NCBI GenBank assembly: GCA_965249005.1
Contig: CBDFLD010000014.1
Coordinates: forward strand, 186,001-250,000
Source: CBDFLD01 sp965249005
GTDB taxonomy: Bacteria > Acidobacteriota > UBA6911
Direction of reading: 5' to 3'
Length of the DNA stretch: 64,000 bases
Positions 23,148 to 33,350 of this stretch are shown here, piece by piece. The position numbers and the translations under genes were made by a program. How positions within the stretch are numbered: position 1 is the stretch's first letter; each line of letters starts with the position of its first letter. The notes under the pieces are model-generated. The model was given only the letters and a program-made list of their open reading frames with translations, was not told where the DNA came from and searched no databases.

Positions 23148-24011
23148 TTACTGAGGCCCCATGGTTCGGAGTCGATAGCCCTTGGGAGGCTCGAAGGCGT
23201 CGGGGTCCAGGTCCCGCTCTGTGACCGATTCCAGGACGGTTTCGCTCTCCAACTCCCCGCCTTCGAAGCTCCGCGTCACCACCGGAAATCCGTCCACCCC
23301 AGTGAACATTTCGACAGGGTTTCCGCTAGCTTCGAAGAAGCCCGGGGCACCGGACGATCCGGAAAATGAGTCCATCAGCTCGCCGTAAAAGCTCGCCATC
23401 TCCTTGAAGGAGTCCACCACATCTCTTCCGCCCTTGATGTTGTCCCAATCGGTCACCCACATCTCGCGGACCTTCGCCCCGTCGCGCAGGACGTCGTATC
23501 GGACGCAGGGGTAACCCTTCCTGGCAGCGCGCTCGCCCGTACGCCTATACTCGCTGGACGAACGCTTCGGCGCAGTGCCGCCGGCCGCAGCGCCGCCGGC
23601 CATGGAGCCCATGCGTCCCTTGAGCATCTTCTCCATCATCTCGCGTTGCTTGGGATCGAGCCCAGCCATACGCTTTTCCAATTCCTTCTGCGCCTGCTCC
23701 AACTGACCACCCATTTTCGTTGCAAATTTGCCGTCGATCACCATGTAGGACTTGTCTCGATGATTGACGACCACCATCTGCCGACGGTCGCCGTTGAAGA
23801 TCACCTCGTCCTTGATCTGGCTGCCGGAGCTTCCAGACTGGATCTCCATCTTCAAATTGGGCTTCTCGACCGACATCTCACTGCTCTCGGCCCCGGGGGA
23901 ACCGGAATGGTATGTGGTCTCCACCTGAAAAACGACACCTGCCGTCAACGGTGACACGGTTAAAATGACAAGAAACGCTTGCAGTTTCCAAATCAGAGTG
24001 GATTTCTTCAT
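23148..24011 (-). CDS. Secreted DUF4412-type protein
   Basis: A 287-residue protein with a Sec signal peptide (about residues 1-24, MKKSTLIWKLQAFLVILTV). The fold looks like LolA-related outer-barrel proteins: 'VFQVETTYHSG' near residue 27, 'VNHRDKSYMVID' near 82, then a helical Gln/Lys/Met-rich insert ('KELEKRMAGLDPKQREMMEK') and 'YPCVRYDVLRDGAKVREMWV' near 165-184, which is characteristic of DUF4412. Function is unknown. It is a single gene pointing away from its neighbours. Confidence 0.7.
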   Translation of the reverse strand: MKKSTLIWKLQAFLVILTVSPLTAGVVFQVETTYHSGSPGAESSEMSVEKPNLKMEIQSGSSGSQIKDEVIFNGDRRQMVVVNHRDKSYMVIDGKFATKMGGQLEQAQKELEKRMAGLDPKQREMMEKMLKGRMGSMAGGAAAGGTAPKRSSSEYRRTGERAARKGYPCVRYDVLRDGAKVREMWVTDWDNIKGGRDVVDSFKEMASFYGELMDSFSGSSGAPGFFEASGNPVEMFTGVDGFPVVTRSFEGGELESETVLESVTERDLDPDAFEPPKGYRLRTMGPQ

Positions 24012-24207
24012 CCCTAATCTCCTCGAATGTGCGCAGATAGCACATAGTTCGTAAGCTGGCTGCCTTTTCTCATAAGCACGGTGTGAGATAAAAGTCCTTC
24101 TTTAGTTGCCCGGAACCCGCCAAAGAAAAATAATGCCTTCTATACAGTAGCTTGACAAGCCAGTTTTTCTCTCGAGGACACCCTCGTTTTCAGAAGACCG
24201 GTAAACG

Positions 24208-24363
24208 ACTGAACTGATCGAGTTGCGCGTCGTCGTCACCGACGAAAACAAACGGCCAGTCGTCGATCTCGAGCAACAAGATTTCACGTTACTGGAAGCC
24301 GGCCAACCACAAAAGAATCAGCTTCTCTCTGTCGATGCTGTCGGTCCGGGCCTCGAGGGAGAT
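24208..24363 (+). pseudogene. Fragment of a VWFA-type secreted protein
   Basis: About 45 codons read ELRVVVTDENKRPVVDLEQQ and then FTLLEAGQPQKNQLLSVDAV, which is the N-terminal 'v.vtd..g.pv.dL...dF.v.edG..q.i' domain typical of VWFA-related proteins of Acidobacteriota. There is no start, signal peptide or VWFA domain; the frame then runs into unrelated sequence. This is a remnant of a larger gene lost by deletion. The flanking 24012-24207 holds nothing recognisable. Confidence 0.6.
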
Positions 24364-24437
24364 CGGTGTGTTTCCCTGGTAGTGAGGGGGAGCACACGTG
24401 TAGGATTGTGTATATGGCAGGGTCCACGAATCTGCGC

Positions 24438-25691
24438 ATGAGAACTGCGGCGTCGCTCGCGGTGAAGGCTCTGGTTCTCTGCGCTCTGTTGGGTTTCTCA
24501 GAGGGGCAAGAGGGAAGCCGCCGCGCCCTGATCATCGGAATCGATGAGTACCTGCCGAAGGGCGCTCCCGGTCCGGCTCCGCGCGGTCTCGAGAACCTCG
24601 AGTATGCCGTAAGCGACGCGCTCAAGATGCGTGACGTCCTCGTTGGCAGGTATGGTTTCAAGCCGGAGGAGATCAAACTCCTTCTGGCGCCCATGCGCGC
24701 TGGCGACTCGGGCATTGTTCGCCAACTGATTGAAGGGATGTACGAGCCGCCGACCCGCGAAAACATCCTTCGTGTTGTCGACGAGCATCTGATCGATCAA
24801 ACAGGGCCCGAGGACACCGTCTTCTTCTATTTTTCGGGTCATGGATCCACCGTCGTCAACGCCGATTCTCAAGAAAACGACATGCTGGATGAGACGATCG
24901 TTCCCGCTGATGCGTATCATGACGTGCCCGACATCCGTGACAAAGAGCTGCGGGCCAGGTTCAACAGGGTCCTTGACCGTGGCGGTGATCTGACGCTCTT
25001 TTTCGATAGTTGCGAAAGTGGCTCCGTGGCCCGTGGGCTGCGGCGCCAGGGACGGGCAACGAAGGGGATCGGGCCATCGGCTGCCGGCGTCTCCGACCCG
25101 ACTCCCGAGGGCCCGGCACCCGCCGATAGGGGCGCCTTGGTGATCATGTCAACTCAAGAAGGCGGTCAGGCCAAAGACGAGGTCTTCACGGAGGCGTTCC
25201 TCGACGCGCTGAGAATGCATCAAGCGGACGAGCCCGTGGAAAGCATCGTGAGACGCACGATTCCTCTCATACGCGGTATTGACCCAACCACGAGGCAGCA
25301 GCCTCGGGTCGAAGGCGGCGGAGATGGCTCAGCCCGGTGCCCAGTCCCCAAGCTCGGAGCCCCAGCGAAGGCGGGGGAAGCAAGTGGGAGAGGCGACTCC
25401 CAAGTCCCCACCTCCAAAGACGTTCTGGCAGGTAATGTTCCCCTGGTGCCCCTGAGGGTGGTGGCTGCCCGGGAGACGCCCTCGCGGCGGCGACCACCCA
25501 GGCTGCCCCAGGAGCAGCGATCGCGAGGCCGCCCATACCTGCGGACTACCCTCTTGTTGGGCTACGTTGAAATCCTGATCAAAGAGATCCAGAAGCTAGA
25601 ATCCAGTTTTATCGAGACCTATGTTCGAGCGAGCATGGCTTATGCGACCCTGAAATGGGATGCCGCAAGTGAAGGGATGGCCGAATGTTGA
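24438..25691 (+). CDS. Secreted caspase-like (metacaspase, C14) protein, chimeric C-terminus
   Basis: A signal peptide (MRTAASLAVKALVLCALLG) is followed by a peptidase C14 domain: 'RRALIIGIDEYLP', catalytic His in 'VFFYFSGHGS' (near residue 143) and catalytic Cys in 'LFFDSCESGSVAR' (near residue 197). From about residue 295 the reading becomes Pro/Arg-rich and probably changes frame, and the last about 30 residues (IKEIQKLESSFIETY...SMAYATLKW) copy part of the SnoaL-like gene at 27025. The caspase core is intact, but the C-terminal region appears rearranged. An alternative start is 24414. Confidence 0.7.
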   Translation: MRTAASLAVKALVLCALLGFSEGQEGSRRALIIGIDEYLPKGAPGPAPRGLENLEYAVSDALKMRDVLVGRYGFKPEEIKLLLAPMRAGDSGIVRQLIEGMYEPPTRENILRVVDEHLIDQTGPEDTVFFYFSGHGSTVVNADSQENDMLDETIVPADAYHDVPDIRDKELRARFNRVLDRGGDLTLFFDSCESGSVARGLRRQGRATKGIGPSAAGVSDPTPEGPAPADRGALVIMSTQEGGQAKDEVFTEAFLDALRMHQADEPVESIVRRTIPLIRGIDPTTRQQPRVEGGGDGSARCPVPKLGAPAKAGEASGRGDSQVPTSKDVLAGNVPLVPLRVVAARETPSRRRPPRLPQEQRSRGRPYLRTTLLLGYVEILIKEIQKLESSFIETYVRASMAYATLKWDAASEGMAEC

Positions 25692-26728
25692 GGATCCTGA
25701 CGGTCGAGGATAACTCCTCTCGAAAGTGTTCGAGGATCATCTCCTTCACGGCGATGCTAATAGTTTTCTGTATCCGTTCGGTGTCTGCCCAGGACTCAGC
25801 TCCGATAGGTGAGATCCTAGAGCTGCCAAACTGGCGGGAAAGCAGTCTTCGTGTTGGTGAGAGGACCCGCTGGTATCGGGTTTACGTGCCCGGGTCTCTG
25901 CCAGAAAAGACAGCAGTGGTGTTGCTACTACACGGTGGGCGTCAAAGCATGCGCAGAATCTTCAGCACCGGCGCGGTGGCCACCAGCGAGTGGACCGATG
26001 TGGCGGAAACGGAGCCTTTTCTGTTGCTGGTCCCCAACGGCACGAACGCCACCACGGGAGATACCCGAGGAGACCACCAGGGTTGGAACGATGGTCGCGT
26101 CGTGGACGTGCCGGTCGAAGGCAAGGCGGACGACGTTGCATTCCTGGCGGAGCTTCTGGATCGTATCGAGCGGGACTATTCCATCGACGGGGGTCGCATC
26201 TATGTTACCGGGGCATCCAATGGGGGGATGATGGCCTTTCGGCTGCTGATGGAAGTTCCGGAACGATTCGCCGCCGGGGCAGCCTTCATTGCCAATCTGC
26301 CCGTGGACGGCCCTGTGATCCAGAAGCCCGCCTTGCCTACGCCCTTGCTGATCGCCAACGGAACCAAGGATCCTGTCGTCAAGTGGGAGGGCGGCGAGAT
26401 TTTGAAAGGCCACGGGTTCGTCCGCTCAGCGGAAGCCACTGTTGCGTGGTGGGTGGACGCGAATCACGCCCGCCCGGAAAACCCCCTCCGTGAGTACCTT
26501 CCTGATTCGGACCCGACCGATCCATGCCGGGTCCTTCGAACAACCTATGCCGCTCAGGAAAACGGTGCCCCGGTCGTGTTCTACACGCTGGAGGGCGGTG
26601 GACATGTCATGCCATCCCGAGAGCACGTTATTCCGGAAAGCTTTCCAGACCGGCCTGTTTGTCGGGATGTGGAAGGGGCAAGACTGGCCTGGGATTTCAT
26701 GAAGGGCCACAGGCGGAACTATAGGTAG
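25685..26728 (+). CDS. Secreted CE1/PHB-depolymerase-like esterase
   Basis: A 347-residue alpha/beta hydrolase with a signal peptide (to about residue 35, ending SVSAQ). 'VVLLLHGGRQS' forms the oxyanion region, 'VTGASNGGMMAF' holds the nucleophile Ser, 'NGTKDPVV' the likely Asp and 'EGGGHVMP' the His. This matches LpqC/feruloyl esterase-type enzymes that cleave polyesters or feruloyl esters. It overlaps the end of the metacaspase-like ORF by seven bases, which may be accidental given the rearrangement there. Confidence 0.82.
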   Translation: MLRILTVEDNSSRKCSRIISFTAMLIVFCIRSVSAQDSAPIGEILELPNWRESSLRVGERTRWYRVYVPGSLPEKTAVVLLLHGGRQSMRRIFSTGAVATSEWTDVAETEPFLLLVPNGTNATTGDTRGDHQGWNDGRVVDVPVEGKADDVAFLAELLDRIERDYSIDGGRIYVTGASNGGMMAFRLLMEVPERFAAGAAFIANLPVDGPVIQKPALPTPLLIANGTKDPVVKWEGGEILKGHGFVRSAEATVAWWVDANHARPENPLREYLPDSDPTDPCRVLRTTYAAQENGAPVVFYTLEGGGHVMPSREHVIPESFPDRPVCRDVEGARLAWDFMKGHRRNYR

Positions 26729-27024
26729 ATCCCCTCCAGTTACGCTGCGGGAGCTATGGATCGGTCCCTCGCACCTGTATCGGACGCCGGCGGATCGACC
26801 AGACTTCTCGAGGGAGACATCGCCTATCGGAAGCTGCACGGAAGCAATCGTTGGTCATTCTTGAAGCTTCCGGAAAGTGAAACACAGGTTAGCCGAAGGA
26901 GATCGGATCAAGCTGGCACTTGCCGCCGTTCCCGATTTGAAGTACGTCTACAAGAAAATCAAGTAGACACTGGCCTTTTTTCGAATGCTGGAGATAGAAC
27001 TCCCTTTCTTGAGGAGGAAGAAGA
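26729..27024. other. Short intergenic stretch with a possible C-terminal gene remnant
   Basis: A reading near 26887-26966 ends RIKLALAAVPDLKYVYKKIK then TAG. It looks like the tail of a real protein, but I see no upstream domain or start. It may be a decayed gene end. No other feature is visible. Confidence 0.3.
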
Positions 27025-27468
27025 ATGTGTAGGCAATGGACCGTTCTGCTGATCATGGCTCTCAGTCCCGGCTTCGCGGTAGCCGGGGAAGAGGACGAAG
27101 TCATTGAAACCCTTACCAACTACGCGGCCGCCATGCAGAACATGAGCATCTCGGAGATGGTGAAGTACGTGGACACGAGCGATGCTTTCACCATTTTCGA
27201 AGGCGGCCTGATCAACCGGGGATGGGCGGATTTTCGAGACAACCATGTTGGACCCGAATTCAAAGAGATCCAGAAGCTGCAATACAGCTTTAGCGAGATC
27301 AAGCCCTATGTTCGAGGGAGTATGGCCTATGCCACCCTGAAATGGGCTGCCGCCGTGAAGACGCCCGGGCGAGAGGCTTCAGGCGGCGGATTGGGCACGG
27401 CCGTCCTCACCAAGCAGGACGGAGCCTGGAGGCTTCGACATCTGCACACGAACGTGGTGCGGAAATAG
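27025..27468 (+). CDS. Secreted SnoaL/DUF4440-like protein
   Basis: A 147-residue protein with a signal peptide (MCRQWTVLLIMALSPGFAVA). The rest matches the NTF2-like/ketosteroid isomerase fold: 'VIETLTNYAAAMQNMSISEM' near residues 26-45, a mid 'FTIFEGG', and the final 'VLTKQDGAWRLRHLHTN'. Such proteins have diverse ligand-binding or catalytic roles. A GAGGAGG region lies upstream. A segment of about 90 bases (27262-27352) is copied, diverged, at 25581-25666. Confidence 0.75.
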   Translation: MCRQWTVLLIMALSPGFAVAGEEDEVIETLTNYAAAMQNMSISEMVKYVDTSDAFTIFEGGLINRGWADFRDNHVGPEFKEIQKLQYSFSEIKPYVRGSMAYATLKWAAAVKTPGREASGGGLGTAVLTKQDGAWRLRHLHTNVVRK

Positions 27469-30400
27469 TCTCCAGCGCCGCACTTCGCCATCAGCCCTTG
27501 CGGAAAGATCTGATCCGCGTCGCCGGGAGTGACAGACCACTGGACCGATGGGGTCCCACGAGCCGTTCAATAAAATCGAAAGTGGTTCGCCTGGTTTCCC
27601 GCACAGTCCGGAACCCCATGTGGACCCAAACTGGAGAAATCGAATGCGACATAAGATGATTTTAGTGTCGGCCGTAATTCTTTTTATCGCGGCGGTGAGC
27701 TGGACCACGGTCAAGTCGACTCTGCAGACCCCACAATCCTCTCTTCCGCAGCGACCGTTTGCTCTACGCATCTCGTTTGGACATGGTGAGAGAGTGCGGG
27801 AGCGGTGGACCGGGACGGTCACGGTCCAGGGAGCTGAGATTTCAGAATCCAAGGGCTGGCTGCTTCGTCCCGAAGATCGCCTCTCTCTCCATGCCTTCGA
27901 TTTACAGACGATCTATGGCCGAGCCCGAAGACCCGAGGAGAAGGGCATTCTGTTGCGGGGCCAGGGAGGTCCTGATTCACGTATCCAGGTCGCCACCAAT
28001 CGAGGGGATTTTTCATTTCATATCAGTGAGCTCGGGCCTGGTATGGTTCTGGAGTTTCTGGATAAGGGAGTTCGAATTGATGGGCTCCAGTCGACCTCGA
28101 AATTGACGGACGACTCTAGAGATGATGGTTATCCGTCGATCGCGGTTCTTGACGAAACCACGGCCTGGGCGGTGTGGCAATCCTACAGTGGGCAGGCCGA
28201 GGAGATTAGGCTCTCGAAACATAAGGGAAGCTGGCGAACCTTCACTCGGGTTCCGGGGACCTCGGGAGACGTGTGGAGACCACAGGTCGCCCTGGACAAG
28301 GACAAACGGCTGTGGGTTGTGTGGTCCCAGCAAGTAGACGGAAACTTCGATCTCTATGCTCGGGCCCTGGATGAAAAAGAGAATCGCTGGCTGGAATTGA
28401 TCCGGCTGAGTTCACACCCTCACCCTGACATCGATCATCATCTGATTTCAGACTCGAAAGGGGGCCTTTGGATTGTCTGGCAGGGCTTTCGCGGGGACAA
28501 CTCCGACATCTTTCTGCGCCGCTCCGAGGGAGCTGACTGGTCGGAGGAAATCCGAGTGACGAATAGCCCCGCCAACGACTGGGAGCCTCAGATTGCTGTC
28601 GATGCCGAGGGCCGAGCCCATATCGTTTGGGACAGTTATCGAAACGGAAACTATGACGTCTTCCTTCGCAGCTATGTGAATGGCCATCTGGGCCCGGAGA
28701 TCGCTGTCGCCGACACGGCCAGGTTCGAAGCTCATGCCTCTGTGGCTGTCGGCCAGGGTCGGGTCTGGGTAGCCTGGGATGAGGGAGGAAGCAACTGGGG
28801 GAAAGACAGTGGTCCCACTACCGATCCCCAGTGGCTGGAGCACGGCCGGGAGACCTGGAACACCTGGCTGACACACCCCTCGTCACCAGGGGCTCGCCTC
28901 TACGAATCTCGTAGGTTGAAGCTGACAGTCTTCGAAGGGCAACAGAGAAAGGTCCCCGTTCAGGACCTGGAGGCAGCTTTGCTAGAGGTGGGCATACACG
29001 ACCACGACTCCCCTCAGCTCCTCGTCGATCCAGGATCCGGGCGAGTCGGTGTGTTGTTTCACCTCTGGAATCAGGTGGGCGAGTGGACTCCCACTTTTCC
29101 TCATGAGTCTTCCCGGTACTGGGAACAGGCAGTGACGTTTTATGAAGGGGATCACTGGTCGCCGGTGGTGGCGCTGCCGGAGAGTTGGGGCCGGCTTTCC
29201 ATGCGCTCCGATGGGGCGTGGGCGCCCGACGGAAGCCTGTGGGTCGTGTGGCCGGCGGATGGGCGGCTCTCGAATCGATCTCATGCCCCGGTTGCGGGGA
29301 ATATTTATACGGCCCGAATCCCCATGCAGACGGGCTCTGGAGCGGCTGAGTTGAAGGCATGGGAAGCACCGGAAGAGATCGAGATAGCTCCGGTCCACCT
29401 CAATGAGGCAGACGACGTAGCGACGATCCGTTCCTACCGATCCTTCGTCCATGGGGTCGAGAACCGGATCGTGCGGGGGGACTTCCACCGTCATACAGAA
29501 CTGTCGGAGGATACCGCCGGAGGCATGATCGAAGGTTCTCTGTTCGATTTCTATCGCTACATGCTGGATGTAGCCGCGATGGACTTCGGCGCCGTCACCG
29601 ACCACAACGCCGGAGGCGACTACGAGTACTGGTGGTGGCTGACCGAGAAGAGTTGCGATCTCTATAATATCCCACGCCAGTTCACTACTTTTTACGCCTA
29701 CGAGCGTAGCGTTTCGTTTCCGGGAGGGCATCGAAACGTTTTTCACACACGTCGTGGCGTTCCCGTGGTGTCGTTTTTCACCCGGGCTGACTTCAACCGG
29801 CGTCGACCAGCCGGTGCTCGTCATGAGACCCTGGTGGACGACGATACGCGGCTGCTGTATGAATCACTTCGCCAGACCGGAGGTATCTCCATTCCTCACA
29901 CAACGGCATCGAACATGGGCACCGATTGGCGTGACAACGACCCCGAGGTGGAGCCGGTGGTAGAGATTTTTCAGGGAGACCGGGTTTCCTACGAACACCC
30001 GGGAGGGCCGCGGGCTGCACGGTCTGCTGAGGACAGACCCCTCGGAGGCTATCAGGAAGCGGGCTTCGTTTGGAACGCTTATCGAAAGGGCTATCGTATC
30101 GGTACCATCGCCAGCTCCGATCACTGGTCCACCCATATTTCCTACGCCATGGTTTTCACGGAGCAGCCGACTCGCGAGGCCATCTTTGAAGCCATTCGGA
30201 AACGCCACACGTATGGGGCTACCGACAACATCGTACTCGATGTTCGAATGGCGGATCATTTCATGGGGGATGAGTTTGATGCATCCGAAGTGCCCCCCCT
30301 TCAGATTCGGATTGTAGGAACCAGCCCGGTGGCACAGGTGGAAGTGATCAAGAATGAAAAGATCATCTATACGGCAGCTCCCGACCGGCAGGACGTGACG

Positions 30401-30561
30401 CTGACCTTTCTGGATCAAGAGCCGACCCCTGGAACCAGCTATTACTCTAGGATTTCGCCTGCTTTTTTGTCTGAACATCCGGCTAGAACTAGGCGATATG
30501 TCGTATCGAGCTATCCAGACCTGTACACCAAGAGTCAGGCACGAAGAATTGGAGGACTCGT

Positions 30562-31203
30562 ATGCTAAAGAATGTAATCAAGAACATTCCTGGCGCAAGG
30601 CGAATGGCGCAAACATTGGGGCTTGTTTCGCCAAACACAAGCGGACGTCAATTCCTGCTCGACCTGCTGCCGAAGCATTCTGTAGGGGCCGAGATAGGAG
30701 TTCATATGGGGGATTTCTCCCAGCAACTTATGAGTTTTGCCTTCCCTAAAGAGCTTCATTTGATCGACCCGTGGGTGCACCAGACTTCGGACGTATACAA
30801 GGACGCATGGTACGGCGGCAAAGCGAAAGCTCGTCAGAAGGAAATGGATGAACGTTACTCGAATGTTTGTGGCAAATTTGACCAAGAAATACAAGCCCGG
30901 CGAGTGAAGGTTCATCGTGGAAACTCAACGGATATTCTCGAACAGTTTCCAGATGAATACTTTCACTGGATCTATATTGATGGAAATCACTTTTACGAAT
31001 ATGTGAAGCAAGACTTGGAATTATCTTTGCGCAAGACTAGACTGGGTGGCCTCATAACAGGCGATGACTACACCGAGGGTGGCTGGTGGGATAGCGGCGT
31101 GAAAAAAGCTGTTGATGAGTTTTCAACAAACGAAGCGGTTCAGCTAATTGAGATACAGAAACGTCAGTTCGTTTTTTCGAAAGAAGTGATGCAACCCGCC
31201 TAA
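30562..31203 (+). CDS. SAM-dependent methyltransferase (class I)
   Basis: A 213-residue protein with GGAGG before its ATG. 'VGAEIGVHMGDFSQQL' (near residue 42) is the SAM-binding motif I; 'LHLIDPWVHQTSDV' supplies the acidic residue of motif II, and 'FHWIYIDGNHFYEYVKQDLE' (near residue 133) fits the Methyltransf_24 group that acts on O or N groups of sugars and small molecules. It is the first gene in the cargo of the transposition unit. Confidence 0.8.
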   Translation: MLKNVIKNIPGARRMAQTLGLVSPNTSGRQFLLDLLPKHSVGAEIGVHMGDFSQQLMSFAFPKELHLIDPWVHQTSDVYKDAWYGGKAKARQKEMDERYSNVCGKFDQEIQARRVKVHRGNSTDILEQFPDEYFHWIYIDGNHFYEYVKQDLELSLRKTRLGGLITGDDYTEGGWWDSGVKKAVDEFSTNEAVQLIEIQKRQFVFSKEVMQPA

Positions 31204-31557
31204 ACTCGCGCTGGCCCTGACCGTTACTCCGCTGCGCTCCATGAAGTCAGGTGAGCCAATTTCAACCAAAATGAGATTGACTCGGCGGCGCTAGAACTTC
31301 CTACCAGCCAAAACACTGCTACGTACCGAGTTGCGGTTCGCAAGTCACCGCGAAAACGACAGATATACCACCACTCCCTCCGATCGCCCCGGGAGCGGGC
31401 GATACCCGCGCGTCCACTCCAAGTTGTCGCGATCCCAATCCGCCAAGTTCGCCGCTGCCTCACAAGTGCTTTGAAAACAATATCCCACCTGGACGTTGTG
31501 GCGCCTTCCGGCCCCCATGCCGCGCGGCGAAGAACACCGAGACCCGGATTCCGCGTC
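31204..31557. other. Gene-free stretch in the cargo
   Basis: ORFs on both strands here have implausible composition and no ribosome sites. The plus-strand reading near 31440-31560 has some coding character (RQVRRCLTSALKTI) and may be decayed sequence. Nothing can be named. Confidence 0.4.
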
Positions 31558-32754
31558 CTAATCACGATCGGAGGTAGGAACAAGTAACCGAGCGATCCGA
31601 TTCACGAGCAGATTCCAGTCATGTTGTGCAGCTGTTTCTTGCCGCGAGCGAACTTTGTCGTCTGAGTTCTCGTCTGCCGACAGCGCACGATCGACGGCCA
31701 TTTGCCATTCTGACCCCGAACGTGGCAACCCGATCAACCCGTCGAACTCGCAAAGGGTTCTTATCGGTGTACCGATGACGGGTTTTCCCGAAGCCAGGTA
31801 TTCATGTAGCTTCAGCGGGTAAATCGCGTTGGTGTAGCTGTTATTCTTGTAGGGCATGATGCAAACATCAAAGTGTTGTGGATAGGTGGCGAGTTCCGCC
31901 GGCGATTTGCGGCCAACAAAATGGATATTCTCGAGCTGTTTCAGGGCTTGGATCTTGCCATCCAGTTCGGCATGACTAGAAGTGCCTCCGACCAGCACAA
32001 ATGACTTGTCCGGATTGTTGCGAGCCAAGTTCTCGATCAGAGTCCAATCAAGCTGTCGCTTTAATACTCCACAATAGCCAATCACTGGTCGGCGAATTTC
32101 AGCCATATCGGCTGGCATGGGATGCCGCCGTGAAAACAAGTCAAAGTCGACGCCGTTCGGAATCCAGCATGTTTTCTTGTTGAATCCTCCCTTGCGCTCA
32201 ACGAGTTCCTTGGAGTGGATGATGACCTGGTCGACGCGCTTCAATAACTTTACTTCAATGGCGCGCAACTTTGCTTGCTCGGCTGAGAACGAGTATTCGT
32301 CGTCAATGTGGTAACAACTCAGGTCATGATCGACCAAATCAAGAGCTTCTTCAAACCGTGGCCGCCAGACGTAGAGCACAATCGAAGAGCAGCCGCGATC
32401 GGTAAGCATTTTTCTTGCCCGATTCAAATGTCTTTTGTACACGGATCGCCAAAGCCAACTGGGTCGGTGAAATTTTGGGAGGTACCAGGGCGTCGGGCAA
32501 ACCTGAAATCGTTGTGGCGTTTGCCATTCATCACTGATCGCCGCCGAGCCATGAAGCGAGCGGATCCACCTTTTCCAGTAAAAGGGAGAATCGACCCAAC
32601 AAACCTCACAATGTGACGCGAGTCTCGTCAATACTTGATGGCGCGGCATCCAATAGCCTTGGTGCCAACGATCAGCCACCAGTGCTAACACACCAACATC
32701 TGACGAGTCTTCAGTGCCTCGTTTACGACGAGATTCGCGTTCAGTAGAATTCAT
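31558..32754 (-). CDS. Glycosyltransferase (GT-B fold, GT4-like)
   Basis: A 398-residue protein starting MNSTERESRRKRGTEDSSDV. The N-terminal domain has 'VLALVADRWHQGYWMPRHQV' (near residues 21-40) and 'YHIDDEYSF' (near 168). The C-terminal domain has 'RPVIGYCGVLKRQLDW' (near 220), 'FVLVGGTSS' and the donor-site region 'YKNNSYTNAIYPLKLHEYLA' followed by 'GKPVIGTP' (near 330), typical of family 4 retaining enzymes in polysaccharide or natural product glycosylation. An earlier in-frame start exists at 32826. It is cargo of the transposition unit. Confidence 0.85.
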   Translation of the reverse strand: MNSTERESRRKRGTEDSSDVGVLALVADRWHQGYWMPRHQVLTRLASHCEVCWVDSPFYWKRWIRSLHGSAAISDEWQTPQRFQVCPTPWYLPKFHRPSWLWRSVYKRHLNRARKMLTDRGCSSIVLYVWRPRFEEALDLVDHDLSCYHIDDEYSFSAEQAKLRAIEVKLLKRVDQVIIHSKELVERKGGFNKKTCWIPNGVDFDLFSRRHPMPADMAEIRRPVIGYCGVLKRQLDWTLIENLARNNPDKSFVLVGGTSSHAELDGKIQALKQLENIHFVGRKSPAELATYPQHFDVCIMPYKNNSYTNAIYPLKLHEYLASGKPVIGTPIRTLCEFDGLIGLPRSGSEWQMAVDRALSADENSDDKVRSRQETAAQHDWNLLVNRIARLLVPTSDRD

Positions 32755-33088
32755 GAGGAATATCCAGAATGAAAGTTTTGTACCCAACGGTGATGTATCT
32801 GGCCAATTCCTTGGCAACGCGTTCATAGCTCCCGACCAGATACGGACACATCGTCTTATAATTGTTGAACGGAACCAGCCAATACGGATTGTTTTCCCCC
32901 GCCCGATCTAATCGCGAAATCTGCTTGTGCCAAACAGAATCCGACACCTTGTTTGCTAATTGGCGTGTTAGCTGTCCTTTTCGATCTTCAGGGAAGCGCT
33001 CGTGAGCGACGCTCCAAGAGTGCTCTTCTCTCGCGCGTGTAATAATGCCCACCCGAATCCCGGAATCTATGCCCTGTGGTCGAGCGCT
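32741..33088 (-). pseudogene. C-terminal fragment of an LLM-class flavin-dependent monooxygenase
   Basis: About 115 codons read GIRVGIITRAREEHSWSVAH, then 'RFPEDRKGQLTRQLANKVSD', 'SVWHKQIS' and 'CPYLVGSYERVAKELARYI'. This is the conserved C-terminal part of luciferase-like monooxygenases related to alkanesulfonate monooxygenase, a group common in natural-product clusters. The N-terminal two thirds and the last few residues are missing. The glycosyltransferase start overlaps its end by 14 bases. Confidence 0.75.
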
Positions 33089-33119
33089 TTCATCCGAGAT
33101 GAACGAGAGGATTCTGGTG

Positions 33120-33343
33120 GGGTTGAGCAAGACCAAACCCAAGCGACTAGGGCCGAAGGCCAAGAGGACGAAGCTTGGCAAGAGGGGCCGCTCCTTTGGA
33201 AAAGGAGTCAACCTTGCTACGCCTGTGGAGAAACACTCAGGTGGAAAGTGGCGGACCCCAGAACCCCTTGGATCTGTCCAAGGTGCCATCCGTCTCCTCA
33301 ATCTGATGGGTCAAAGAAGGCTGCATTGAGGGAAACTGCCTAA
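33120..33343 (+). pseudogene. Zinc-ribbon gene end, probable mobile-element remnant
   Basis: The plus-strand reading ends with a zinc ribbon 'CYACGETLRWKVADPRTPWI' closed by 'CPRCHP'. This type of Cys4 ribbon with a WxCxxCHP end is found at the C-termini of replication or helicase-like proteins of plasmids and integrated elements. Upstream the frame overlaps the LLM fragment and loses coding character, so only the gene's end is left. The next ORF follows 7 bases later in the same direction. Confidence 0.45.
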
Positions 33344-33350
33344 CGACCCC

